64,000 nt of DNA from Haliotis asinina (taxonomy: Eukaryota; Mollusca; Gastropoda; Lepetellida; Haliotidae), in assembly GCF_037392515.1 (NCBI RefSeq), contig NC_090295.1, positions 17,765,501 to 17,829,500 of the forward strand, written 5' to 3'. Position numbers and translations under genes: made by a program. A model generated the notes under the pieces. It did not search any database and was not told the origin of the DNA. It was given only the letters and a program-made list of their open reading frames with translations. Positions 47,888-59,524 of this stretch are shown here, piece after piece; position 1 is the stretch's first letter, and the number at the start of each line of letters is the position of its first letter.

Positions 47888-49184
47888 ATGTCCAAGATAG
47901 GAATACATGGGCAAATAGTTCATTCTCAGGCAAGGGAGACAGCATACAGTGTTATCATGTATATGGACAAAAATTGTGCAACCAAAGCAGATACTGTTTT
48001 ACAAAGTAGCCTTGCTACTGGACTCTCAACGGCAACTTTAAAGCGCATTAAGGCAGAAGGTGGTAGAAGTGCGAGTGAACCTACATTTATCAGTCCCACC
48101 AAGTTGCGCAAACCCAAAACTTTCGGTTACAAACTTGATGATTTCGACCGGTGTGCAGTCCTTCAATTTGTGCAAAGTTTATATGGCGTGAAAAAACAAC
48201 TACCCACTCTGGATACGATGTATGATATGGTAAAGTGCCAGTTGAACTATAAGGGTTCTAAGGAAAGTTTTCGAAAAAATCTCAAAGACATGGGGTTTAG
48301 GTAGAGAAAAACGCAGTCAAACCGGAAACTTTTTATGGAACGTAAAGACATTGTTTCCAAGCGTTTGCAATACTTGCGTGCAATAAAGAATTACAGAGAA
48401 GAAAATCGAACACTCATCTTTATCGATGAAACATGGTTGCATGTACACCACATTGTCCCAAAGTGTTGGGGTCCAACCTCCATCTGGCACCGGACCTCGG
48501 CTTATTGTGGTTCATGCAGGGGGTGAGAACGGTTTTGTTCCAAATGCTTTGCTTGTTTTTGATTCCAAACTCAAATCAGCAGACTATCATGACGAGATGA
48601 ACTTTGATACTTTTTCCAAATGGCTCCAGGAAAAGTTGATCCCAAACCTTCCACTGCACTCTGTCATCGTTATGGATAATGCACCATATCATAGCAAGCA
48701 AGTGGACAAATTTCCGACAACCGCCAACAGAAAAGATGACATAAAAGCGTGGCTACAAAGGCACGATATCTCATTTGATGAGAAAATGCTTAAAGCCGAA
48801 CTATTGTTTCTTGCAAAATCCAACAAATCGGGCCCTGTCTACAGAGTAGACACGATGTTGAAGCAACATGGTCATGATGTACCACGTCTCCCTCCATACC
48901 ACGCAGAACTAAACCCGATTGAGTTAATTCGGGCAAATGTGAAAAATTATGTCGCTTCACAAAACTTGCAGTTCACAAAAAGTTCCTTAAGAGTTACCAT
49001 AATTGAAAGGACGTCTACAATCGCTGCAAAAGAATGGTCGGAATGTTGTAAACATGTTAAAACAATTGAAGATGGTTACTGGCAACGCGAAACCGCAGTA
49101 GAAAGGGAAATTGACAGACTAGTGATTGACTTAGGACTTGCAAGTGATTCAGACACCGAGACTGATTCAGAGAGTGATAATTAA
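47888..49184 (+). pseudogene. IS630/Tc1/mariner-type DD(82)E transposase, lightly damaged
   Basis: A plain DNA-transposon transposase of about 430 codons. The N-terminal HTH part (47888-48301) includes 'GLSTATLKRIKAEGG'; the catalytic part holds 'FIDETW' (first Asp), 'VIVMDNAPYHS' (second Asp) and 'LPPYHAELNPIE' (Glu). Second Asp to Glu is 82 residues, the spacing I recall for the DD82E (Sailor) group. The C-terminus is acidic (SDSDTETDSESDN). Two lesions: a TAG at about 48302, where a Trp codon would fit, and a one-base frame change near 48465-48482. No inverted ends or TA duplication were found. It lies outside known genes and looks recently active. Confidence 0.85.
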
Positions 49185-49189
49185 AGCAT

Positions 49190-50580
49190 AAATCAGTAAG
49201 TCCGCCTAATTTTCTAGCATTGTTGTGTCTTGTATAATAATTGACACATATTATATCAGGTTTTTACTGTTCCCATACTTTGTCATAAAAAAAGAGTATT
49301 AATCTTTGGTGAGTTGTCTGTATTTTATATTTTCCTAGTCACTGATAAATCTACTGAGTCTGGTGCTGAGTAATCCCCAAACCGACAAATTTGTGTACAA
49401 AGATATTTCTCACTGACTTATCAATGTCAAAAGGTATTTTTAGTTTTCTGTACAGAATTTTGGTGACCATAATAAAAGTATGACAGAAATTTGGAAATAC
49501 TAACCATTTCTCTGGAACCGGTTATATAAATTTCCAAGACATGTATTCCCGGTCGATCACCAGCGGAATTATGGACGAAAATCAGCCCGTACAGAGAAAT
49601 AGGAACAAAATTATGGGATAAAAATATTTCCCCCTTGCTACACTGATTTAGCCACCACCATTCAGTAACAGATAACTTTTAACATATTAAAAAGTTAAAT
49701 GAAACACATTTAACTATATGTAGTTATTATCTATTTAATATTTAGCAGACGAAAAGTCAACTTTACTCATTAAAACAACACCGCATATTCCTTCGAAGGA
49801 TAAAACTGCCATTTCAGGCATAAGATTCAGATATTCCACTCTAACCTTTTGTTAAGACGAAGACAAATAGATGATTAGGGCATTGACAAGCATTTTAGAT
49901 ATTCAACAATTTTGTTAAAAAAAACCCCAGGAAAGTGTCATTTGCTTCGTGAAATGGATCGGTGGTCCTAAACATATTTGCTCAGTATATTGTGTTGATT
50001 CAATTAGTTGGGATTGTACCTGTTCCCAAATCGAGTGTGCTATAATAATTCATGCGTGAAACGCACGGGGAAAATGAACTTCTCGATATTCATCAGACAA
50101 CCTGTCTCTCTCTTGTTTCAAGTGGATCGTTCTGTGGGGCGTTCCCCAGTATGCAAATTGGGGTCATTTGTCAGGTCGTGGATCATCTTATATGTGTTTA
50201 CCAGTAACAAACCATGATTCTGCATATTGACATGTTTGTTTGACAGTGAAAGCGATGGTGCACAACGTGACATTTTACGAAACTTCAAATAATTGCACGC
50301 TCACTGAAAGCGGCAAATCGGTTCAACATGACACCAATTTCGACCAATCAAACTGATATAATTGACAAAACCGTTTTATGTCACCCGGTTTCTTTGTAGG
50401 GTGGGTTTAAATTCACCTCACATACGATAACAGGATACCAAGTTTTCTCCCAGGAAAACATATTTCCTTGCTGAGGGTATAACAACCAACAGATGTTAGG
50501 ATGCCTGAATGTCTTTGGAGCTGTTCAATTTTTGTACCGGGAAAACATTTTTAAAATTATTTTTGCATTGCATATTCTGT
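49190..50580. other. Gene-free stretch behind the transposase
   Basis: AT-rich; probably holds the 3' part of the transposon, but its end could not be placed. The 50008-50217 frame has no recognisable domain. Confidence 0.4.
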
Positions 50581-50584
50581 TACG

Positions 50585-50760
50585 CTCGGAAATATTCCAG
50601 CTATATGGCGGCGGTCTAAATAATCATGTCAGAACCAGACAATCCAGTGATCAACAGGATGAGCATTGGTCTACGTAACTGGGATACGATGACACGTGTT
50701 AAACAAGACAGTGAGCCTGACCACCCTATCCTGTTATTCACCCCTTTCGAGAAGTTTATA
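50585..50760 (-). mobile_element. SINE-A, degraded
   Basis: 'gctatatggcggcggtct' and 'gacaatccagtgatcaacag' are clear; head and tail are lost. Confidence 0.8.
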
Positions 50761-51084
50761 TTACTGATTATAAATTTGAATCCTGGACTTCACGGATGAC
50801 GTCTTCTACACGTGCATTCCAGTATAAGGCGGGGTATGGTCGCCAGTTTGGAATAAAACGTTTACAAATGGCTTTGGATGCCGGGAAAGATCCATCAATG
50901 GTCAATTATATATACTGGACAAAAATAATTAGGGATATATGTAAATTTTGAAATCATTAATAGTGATATATTTATTTACTGGCACTCTGATAAGATATCA
51001 ATAACAAACATACCAATATCCTTAACTTATGTGGTCCAGTATATGTTAATGTCCATAGTAATATTACGTCTGTGATATATCCGG

Positions 51085-51640
51085 CCATTTAAAACAAACA
51101 TTTTGACACATCTGGCGCTAAATGATTAAAAAATATCACGAGGATAAAGCTTATTTCGAAAGAAATACCGCTGACAATTGTAGTCTTTCCGTATTTGGCA
51201 TGCATGTCACAACGAATCATTTGAGTACGTGGGTACACACATTCTGCATCGCAACGCTACATTCGTAACTACTCGTGTCATTCCGCCAAGCCGGATGGCG
51301 TCTCGTACCCCTATCGTGGCCATGCTTACGACTGGGTCCTGTCTAAGCGCAAACGGGCGTGAAGATGAAAATAGTCTAGGACTATTATCCACGAAAGCTA
51401 GCTTTGAATTTCAAAACATGGTTCATGGAATATCTACATCCCGTGGGCAAAACAGCAATACAGCCATTTAAAACAAACATTTTGACACATCTGGCGCTAA
51501 ATAATTAAAAAATATCACGAGGATAAAGCTTATTTCGAAAGAAATACCGCTGACAATTGTAGTCTTTCCGTATTTGGCATGCATGTCATAACGAATCATT
51601 TGAGTACGTGGGTACACACATTCTGCATAGCAACGCAATA
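51085..51640 (+). repeat. Partial tandem duplication, 375-bp period
   Basis: 51085-51257 recurs at 51460-51632 with about four differences over 173 bp. The interval between (51290-51425) matches 23185-23310 in reverse, so the unit belongs to a dispersed family. Confidence 0.85.
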
Positions 51641-51879
51641 TTGTGTATTCATAATGTTGTTCTCAATTGAAGCGTAGAAAGTATTCATTTGGGAACTTTA
51701 ACGATCATATTTCAGACTCTCTTGTGCTTGATCTATTGTAATTTGCCTTTATTCATCGGGAGGATGAAGGGACACCTCCCACGCACTGTAACAAAATCCG
51801 TTTGTGGTCATGGACAAAAACATTGATTACAATGCAGTGTCGTTTCCCGAAGGACTAGACCCGATATTTAAGACCAATT

Positions 51880-52505
51880 CATCGAACTGGATATTCAAAT
51901 ATAACTCAGTATTATATGATACATCTAATCACTTGTATATTGCAACACTACACTCCTTCTAATCCTTGCAAACAGACCCGTGGAGGTCCCTGGGTAGAAT
52001 AGGCCTTCAGCAGCCCATGCTTGCCATAAAAGGCTTCTGTGCTTGTCATAAGAGGCGACTAACGGGATCGGGTGGTCAGCGTCGCTGACATGTCATCGGT
52101 TCCCAAAGGTGCAGATCGATGTTCATGTTGTTGATCACTGGACTGTCTGATCCAGACTCGATTATTTACAGAGCGCCACTATATAGCTGGAATATTGCTG
52201 AGTGCGGAGTAAAACTATACTCGACCGCTAGGAATGTTTGGTGGTCCTGTACGGCCTTGATATTTTATCAGTCACATTGTTTGCTACACAAATACATTTA
52301 ATAATACAGGAAACACAATAACAAGTGTAACCAGTGAGCCATATGAATTGTTAATCATTAAACGATCTCATCAAACAGGGGCATTACCACTAGAAGATCT
52401 TGCAGCCATGATTTATTAATGCGTCTCTCTTTCTCTTTCACACGAGAAAATTCGGATCGGCTGAAACGTAGGTCATTGTCTCGGCTGACTCATGACTCAT
52501 GTTTT
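51880..52505. repeat. Dispersed repeat, copy 2, split by a SINE-A
   Basis: 51880-51972 and 52449-52505 correspond to 6755-6852 and 6955-7025. Confidence 0.5.
51976..52222 (+). mobile_element. SINE-A
   Basis: Near full-length, from ACCCGTGGAGGTCC to 'taaaactatactcg'. Confidence 0.9.
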
Positions 52506-53142
52506 GGTTTGGGTGACAGATTAATACGCCTTGAAAAGTTAAGGCACGACCGTTTAAAACAAACTGGTTGGTAAAAATAAACTGGTTGGTAAAACAACAA
52601 ACACTATAATTGATGGTGGTTAAAGAAGAAACCAGAAAGGGTTCGATGGAGATGTACTTGATACCGGAATGATAATAAGGGTACGATGTAGGAAATACGC
52701 ACTTGCACTGTTGTGAAAGTACGTGAACGTTTAAGATTTGGGGTAGTCTGTAGCTAAGATACATAGAGTTCATTAGCACGAACGCTTTGCTGCACCTCAA
52801 TATGCCTAGTTAAAATACACTGATTTTTACTAACATGAACAGTGTTAGCAGGGTACTCTTTCACACAGACCCTGAAACAAATACATTTTAAACTTGACGT
52901 ATCTCAGGATTTGCACTTTTCTCTCTTGCTTCGACGCTGAGTGGAGAACTTTCCCTGTCTGCCTCTTGTCTCGTCTTGTCTGCCTCGTGTTTCACGGGCT
53001 CTCCTTATTTAGTCCCACGCTGAGCATGCAGCACGCCCCCTTATCTGCCCACGTGACTACCTCAGTGATCATTCTTCTTCTTGTCGCACCACTGTGTGGA
53101 CGTGATGTGAGAATTCTCAAATGCAACCATTCTCTTCCCACA

Positions 53143-53554
53143 GAGGTTACTTGTCATATCTTCCTACGAACCTCTGTTCTAATACGGCCATAATTCGCGG
53201 TTCTCATAAAATCCCCTAGCGGCAGAAAATGGCAGCAGATATATTTCCATTTTTTTTTCTGTCCAGTTAGAACACTTGTTATATCGACTTAGATTCAACT
53301 TGACAAATGCAAGCAATGTGGAGAAACATGACTGAGTTATGTCTAGAAGAAACATTTGAGTATCGCGAGCGGGAAGAGGTTCTAGTTTTCACGATGCATC
53401 CGGAAATTACCGAGATCTTGCGATGACTTTTGAAACAAGGTCGCTGATTGCACTACTAAATCTGATTGCCTCCAATCACGAATCTTGAACACTCGCACCA
53501 TGAAAGGGTCGTATTAGAACAGAGGTTACGTAGGAAGATATGACAAGTAACCTC
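53143..53554. mobile_element. MITE-like element, 412 bp, ~47-bp inverted ends
   Basis: GAGGTTACTTGTCATATCTT at 53143 onward is mirrored at the right end (53507-53554) over about 47 bp with few mismatches. The interior has no open frame. A target duplication is not evident. Confidence 0.8.
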
Positions 53555-54315
53555 CGTGAGATGCAATGGACTACTCCTGTTTTGTAGTCAGTCACTAGAA
53601 CATGCGGCAAGTCTAGATTACCACAGGAATGAAAATAATGAGAGCCTCTGGATACTTTTCATTATACTTTATGCTGATCATTTATGAACCCGTTGTTCTG
53701 TGAAATATGTTCATTTAAGAGAATAGATGCCAGACTAGATTTCGAGGTCAGGTCCGGTTTCCAAGTTTGAGCTCTCTTTCGCCCGGCATTTACAAAGCAT
53801 ATAAACATAATCTAGCCTTGGAAACAATGGACGAAGAGATCACTCTGACCTGGGAACATATAATCCGTTTGCATGCACAGGTGTGCAGACTTTACCTGAC
53901 GGATCTTGCTATTTCTTAGCTCGAATGTGCATAGTCAGAATGTCATCTTAACGTAATTCCCCATTCGGTATACAATTGTTGCTTTTTTCGTCTGTTTTCC
54001 ACCTGAACGCATATCCACATGCTCGGGTAATCTGACAATGGCAATTCGATTAACGGTTTATGAAACGCCTGACTGGGCACGTTCTCACAGGAGTACATTT
54101 CAGACTGTACCGGTGGAAGACCGTCTTTAACGATTCTTTGTTTAACGCATGATAGAACATATACTCAAATGTCAGAGAACACGTATTTCACTGGTTTCAG
54201 TATACATTTTTCAGATTAAAACAGTTTGTTTTGTTTTTTATTAAAAAGGGCGTGAAAGTCTGTATTGTGCTGTTTTATTTTAGTTTCCTTATATTTATCT
54301 CGCATTACACACACT

Positions 54316-54606
54316 ACATAAAGTACAGACCCGTGAAGGTCCCTGTGTAGTATAGGCCTTCAGCAACCCATGATTGCCATAAAAGGCGACTATGCTTGTC
54401 GTAAGAGGCGACTAACGGGATCAGGTGGTCAGGCTCGCTGAGTTGGTTGACACATGTCATCGGTTCCCAAATGCGCAGACCGATGCTCATGTTGTTGATG
54501 ACTGGATTGTCTGGTCCAGACTCGATCATTTACAGACCGCCGTCACATAGCTGGTATATTGCTGAGTGCGGCGTAAAACTAAACTCACTCACTCACATAA
54601 AGTACA
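54316..54606 (+). mobile_element. SINE-A with target-site duplication
   Basis: Body 54328-54594. ACATAAAGTACA is repeated exactly at 54316-54327 and 54595-54606. Confidence 0.94.
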
Positions 54607-54853
54607 AAGGTCACCCTGATTAACACCTATTTTACAAAGAAATCACGTCCTTGAGACCATCCTGTACTTCATTTTAAATCTAAAATTCCTAGCTTTATTC
54701 TGTCAACGCGTTCATAAGTGGTCGACGTGATTGACCGGAGAATTATACATGCGATATTTTGACGAAATGATGAATGCATAGTTGAGTTTGAACTTACACA
54801 AAACATGACAAATAAGTATACTTGAATGAGGTGAGTAGACTTCCAGCTAAACC

Positions 54854-54954
54854 CTAGATTTTCGAAGCTCTCTTAGCTCTAAGATAGTCGTAAGTTCATG
54901 TTAATGTATGGCACTTACGACTATCTTAGAGCTAAGAGAGCTTCGAAAATCTAG
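54854..54954. repeat. Perfect 41-bp palindrome with 19-nt loop
   Basis: 54854-54894 and 54914-54954 are exact reverse complements, starting CTAGATTTTCGAAGCTC. Weaker relatives with AAGCGATCGAAGCG text occur near 57635-57715, so it is likely a small palindromic repeat family. Confidence 0.95.
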
Positions 54955-54971
54955 GCCCTGGGCCTTTCCTA

Positions 54972-55397
54972 CGAGCGGCACAATCCTGCTCGCGGTCGTC
55001 CCTACACAGACAGTCGGAATACCGGGCTTCCTCACTCTCCAACTAGAGGTGAGCGTGCGCACACACATGTATATTATAGTTTTTTAACAACAATGGACAG
55101 GCAAAGATTCAACAATGGACAGATAGAGACAATAGCACTTCCTTTTATAGTTGATGTGATGACAGACACAGCCAAGGGAGATGATCAATAAAAGCCAGAA
55201 ATGTCATATACAGTAATTAATGGAGGTGACAAAGAGAAACAAGGTAGCCGACAAGACAATGCACGCTGTGGTAGTGATAAAAATTAAGAATGAAGATTAA
55301 ATAATAACAAATAAGTCTCAAATGGCTTAGTTACTTAGTTTGGGAATTTTAGAAATATCTGGACGATGGCTGTCCTGAATTAGACACTATAACAACT
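54972..55397 (+). repeat. Dispersed ~450-bp repeat, copy 2
   Basis: Partner of 13940-14397. It begins directly behind the 41-bp palindrome. Confidence 0.75.
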
Positions 55398-55424
55398 TCC
55401 CTCCGTTCCGTAAAGCTTGGACAA

Positions 55425-55603
55425 TCCAGTGACCAACAGCATGAGCACTAATCTGCGCAACTGGGAACCAATGACATGTGCCAACCAAGGCAGCGAGTCT
55501 GACCATCCGATCCCGTTAGTCGCCCCTCACGACAAACAGAGTCACTTTTCATGGCAAGCATGGGCTACTGAAGGCCTATTCTACCCCGGGTAGACCTTCA
55601 CGG
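55425..55603 (-). mobile_element. SINE-A, tail-less
   Basis: From 'gacaatccagtgaccaacag' to 'agaccttcacggc'; the 3' tail region is missing. Confidence 0.85.
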
Positions 55604-56194
55604 CTATCTTCCAGCCAACGAAGAGGTACATGCGGGCAGAGTTGCTCATTAGAATTTCGCTTGGAACATAATCATATAGCTATGGTTTTATCACAGTTGA
55701 GATTTAAACCAGACACGTTAGCGATTGTATAATAACATAGATAAGTTCAGATAATCCCTTTTCAGATCCTTCAAGTGAGTGTACAGTTAGTATCATCTGC
55801 GTACTGAAAAATGAGGCCTTCCACACCCTTTATCTGAACTCCTTTCACAATCTTATTTGTTCAAACTGAGATAGTTAGTCATTCGACACAAGCAACAAAG
55901 ATCTACGGGGCGACCGGGTCACATTGATGACAAACACACCCTAAGAAGAAAAAGTCTGATATATACCAAAACTGATAATAAAGCAACAGCTATTCCCTTG
56001 AAAATGTCTAACCCAAATCCTAAGTACAGGGCCAAAGATGAAGGCGTCCAAAGTTTTGTCAAGGAAGTAGCACTCAACCGCATCGAATGTTTTTTCAATT
56101 AATTGCGACCAAAAGACCAGGTACTTCACTATAGTGCATTAGATCATACAATGTTCTAGTATTTTCCCCAATAACTTTATTTTTTTTAAATAAC

Positions 56195-56272
56195 TGGAGG
56201 AATAAAACCCGGGTCATCGATGCGACGAGTGAAGCTTTAACCACAAGGCTACCCTCGACCCCCAAACATTTA
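56195..56272 (-). mobile_element. SINE-B head fragment
   Basis: Only the tRNA-like part is present ('cccgggtcatcgatgcgacg', 'taaccacaaggctaccct'). Confidence 0.75.
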
Positions 56273-56324
56273 GAACTGGGTAATCACATTTTCTAGACGC
56301 CCCTCAATAACTTTCTGACACGTG

Positions 56325-56584
56325 ATGGTCCCTGGGTAGAATAGGCCTTTAGCAACCCATGCTTACCATGAAAGGCGACTATGCTTGTCGTATGAGGCCA
56401 CTAACGGGATCGGGTGGTCAGGCTCTTTGACTTGGTTGACACATGTCATCGATTCCCAATTGCGCAGATCGATGCTCATGTTGTTGATGACTGGATTGTC
56501 TGGCCCAAACTCGATTATTTACAGACCACCGCCATAGGGCTGGAATATTGCTGAGTTCGGCATAAAACTAAACTCACTCACTCA
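56325..56584 (+). mobile_element. SINE-A
   Basis: Near full-length with (ACTC)n tail. Flanks 'taactttctga' and 'taacttttgag' may be a decayed target duplication. Confidence 0.9.
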
Positions 56585-57365
56585 GTGACTAACTTTTGAG
56601 CAAAAATATGGCAAATATGCAAATATTCCCAAACAGCTTGGAGCCATTTTACATATTTTCTGCATATAAACATACATCACTTTCATACAGTATCATCAGC
56701 AGTTACTTGGCATGTGTATACATGCACCTGATCATTCAAACGACTCCATGTTCCCTTTCAAGACAAGCTTTTCTCACATAAGTATTGCACATCAACAGAG
56801 AAAGGTATTGTTACAACCCGAGTGTACACTAAAACTCCATTAGTGCAAGTGCGCAGAGCGTTACGACAACAATACCATGCGTTGTAACATTATGTAATCA
56901 ATAGATACATACTCGATGGATACGCCTGGTCTCGAACGGACGGCAGTCTTTCACAGGAACCTGTTTGAAGTTTACTTGAGTACCTCGTTGGGCTTCAAGC
57001 TACGAGATTGATGTTTTCTTGAGAGGGTATTTGGCGTCCAAGGATGTGAAGAACAAAAGTGTAGAGATGGTGATAAAAGAAACTGTTAGAGCTAAGCACG
57101 CTTTGTGAAACGGGCCCCAGAAGGTGTTCACTGACAGGCATGGTTGCAGAATCGGCTTTAATTAGATTTTAACAACTGCGTACTAACTTGACGCCATACG
57201 GACTATGTATTATGTGCACAATCTATGACGATCGAAGCTACTGGGCTTGGGTTTTCAATCGTGGATATAGGGACATTTCCATGATAAAAAATAGCTTAGA
57301 ACATCTTTAACTGATGCGATGAAAGCCCTTTCATTGCGCGTGAAGGATGTGTGCATATTGCTCAA

Positions 57366-57545
57366 AGAGGCTGTGGGATAGCCCAGTGGTTAAAGCGATC
57401 GCGCGTCAGGCTGAAGACCTAGGTTCCATTCCCCACATGAGTACATTGTGCGAAGTCCTTTTCCTGTGTCCCCCGCCATTACATTGCTGGAAACTCTCGT
57501 AAAACTATACTCACTCACCAAAAAAAAAAAAAAAAAAAAAAAGAA
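57366..57545 (+). mobile_element. SINE-B followed by poly(A)
   Basis: 'gggatagcccagtggttaaa' head, an ACTC tail, then an A run of about 25. The A run may be part of the insertion. Confidence 0.87.
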
Positions 57546-57549
57546 AAAG

Positions 57550-58320
57550 AAAAATTAAAGAGAAAATAAACCGTAGCAGTTGGGCTGAGTTCATTTAATC
57601 TTCGTCAAATTTAAAAGGCATAAGCTCCTGGGTCCTGTTACATAAAGCGATCGAAGCGTTACTGGCATCGTATCTCCCGTAGACTTACGACAGTCGTAGC
57701 GTTTTGTAGAACGAGACTCTAAAACGTTTAATCAATAGTCTCTCTATTGACAGTAACAAACATGTCTTACCAGACACATTCCATGTAAATAAGTGGCATT
57801 GAGAAACTTTCAGTTTATCTCCATAGTCTAAAGCTGAAGTGATAATAAATGTATGTCCATGAACAGTCTCTATTTATGTCTTGGTTGTAGGTTTCAACGA
57901 GATGGTAAACAGACACCAAATACATCAATTGATCGAGCGATTCTTGGATTCAGGCTTCAACAAAAATATTACATATCAAAACATTGAAGGAACACTAGGA
58001 TACTATAAAACATGAACATGTTCGGGAAATATTTACGTTGTTGTTAAAAGCTTTTTAGGGGTGGGGGGTGGGGGGTGGGGTGATGGTGGTGGTGGTGGTG
58101 GTGGTGGTGGTGGGGTCAGCCGCATACAGAAGTTAATGCTGTCAAGTGAGGTTTACATTGATGGTGAAGTGATAGTGAACAAAGAAATCCTTAAAAAGTG
58201 ATGGTGGAATGAGGTGAAATTGGGTTTAGGATCACGCTCAAGGTTAAAGTATTTCAATGCATGCGTGCATCTGCGCGCAAAGTGCCTTATTACGACAGGA
58301 CTAGTTTTATAATGATAGCC
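57550..58320. other. Gene-free stretch with GGT/GGGGT repeats
   Basis: At 58058-58112 GGGGTGGGGGGTGGGG passes into (GGT)n, a G-quadruplex-prone tract. A diverged palindromic repeat is at 57635-57715. No gene. Confidence 0.6.
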
Positions 58321-58321
58321 C

Positions 58322-58542
58322 ATCGGGATAGTGAGTCAGTGAGTGAGTTTAGTTTTACGTCGCACTCAGCAATATTCCAGCTATATGGCGGATGTCTGTA
58401 AATAATCGACTCTGGACCAGACAATCCAGTGATCAACAACATGAGCAACGATCTCCGTAGTTGGGAATCGATGACATGTGTTACCCAAATCAGCGAGCCT
58501 GACCACCCGATCCCTTTAGTCGCCTCTTACGATCGGGATAGT
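58322..58542 (-). mobile_element. SINE-A, 5'-truncated with target-site duplication
   Basis: Body 58333-58531. ATCGGGATAGT is repeated exactly at 58322-58332 and 58532-58542. The head beyond 'cgcctcttac' is absent although the duplication abuts it, so the truncation happened during insertion. Confidence 0.94.
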
Positions 58543-58757
58543 ATACACATATATACACATGTATACTGACTCCGTGTTACAGAACGGCACACTTTAGACA
58601 GGGTGACCAAAAGTACCCTTCTTTTACTAGACGGACCGCCGACACAGGCGCACTACCAACAAGACCACCGGTGTCGGTGTGTGCGTGTGTGTACATGCGT
58701 GCGTGTGTGTGTGTGTATGTGTAGTGGGGTGTAGGGGATAGGGTGTATAGGGTTGGG

Positions 58758-58905
58758 GAGCGGGGGTTGCCTAGTGGTTAATATGTTCACTTGTCACACC
58801 TAAGGCCTGGATTCGATTTCCACAAAGGCACAAAGTGGGAAGTCAGTTTCTGCCGTTGCCCGTGGTGATATTGCTAAAAGCTGCGTAAAACAACTCCAAG
58901 TTATC
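58758..58905 (+). mobile_element. SINE-B
   Basis: 'gggttgcctagtggttaata' head; tail 'gatattgctaaaagctgcg'. Preceded by a GT-rich microsatellite at 58678-58725. Confidence 0.85.
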
Positions 58906-59305
58906 CAATACGTTGCTACCTTACGCGAACAAGGTTATCATGCATGACTGACTGGATCGATCCCAAGAATAGGGATGAATGATGTGTACCACTGGATCAA
59001 GTGCATGTGTGAGGCGCAATAACGGAAGTTGACGCAGATGCTCAATTCCCAAGACAATTGACTCGCTCGACTGGCATGGTAAGTGGGGGATAGTTTCAGC
59101 ACTTCTCGCCTTGTTCCTCGTCAGGCCGATTTAAGTTGATCAAGCAGTCATAACAATAACCAGGCAAGCGAGGCACTGGCTTTGTTCTTGGTAACCTTAT
59201 CAAACGGTTTTCAACAATCATTTCAGCCGTTATGTTCATGAGAACCACCCATGGTGTTTCGGGAGCATATATGTCATAGCATTTGATATCATATCAAACA
59301 AGAGT

Positions 59306-59412
59306 GGGCGTGAGTGAGTTTAGTTTTACGTCGCATTGAGCAATATTTCAGTTGTATTGAAGCGGTCTGTAAATAATCTAGTCTGGGGAAGGCAATCAAG
59401 TGATCAACAGCC
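59306..59412 (-). mobile_element. SINE-A, 5'-truncated
   Basis: Only the tail half is present ('gagtgagtttagttttacg' to 'gtgatcaacag'). Confidence 0.85.
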
Positions 59413-59524
59413 CCCTCCCACTCCTGAATTGACATAATACGTTAGGATATGACATAACACTGAAGGCTTTGAGAATTTAATTTTACAAAAATAATTTGTT
59501 TTAAATTTACAAAATGAGAAGATG

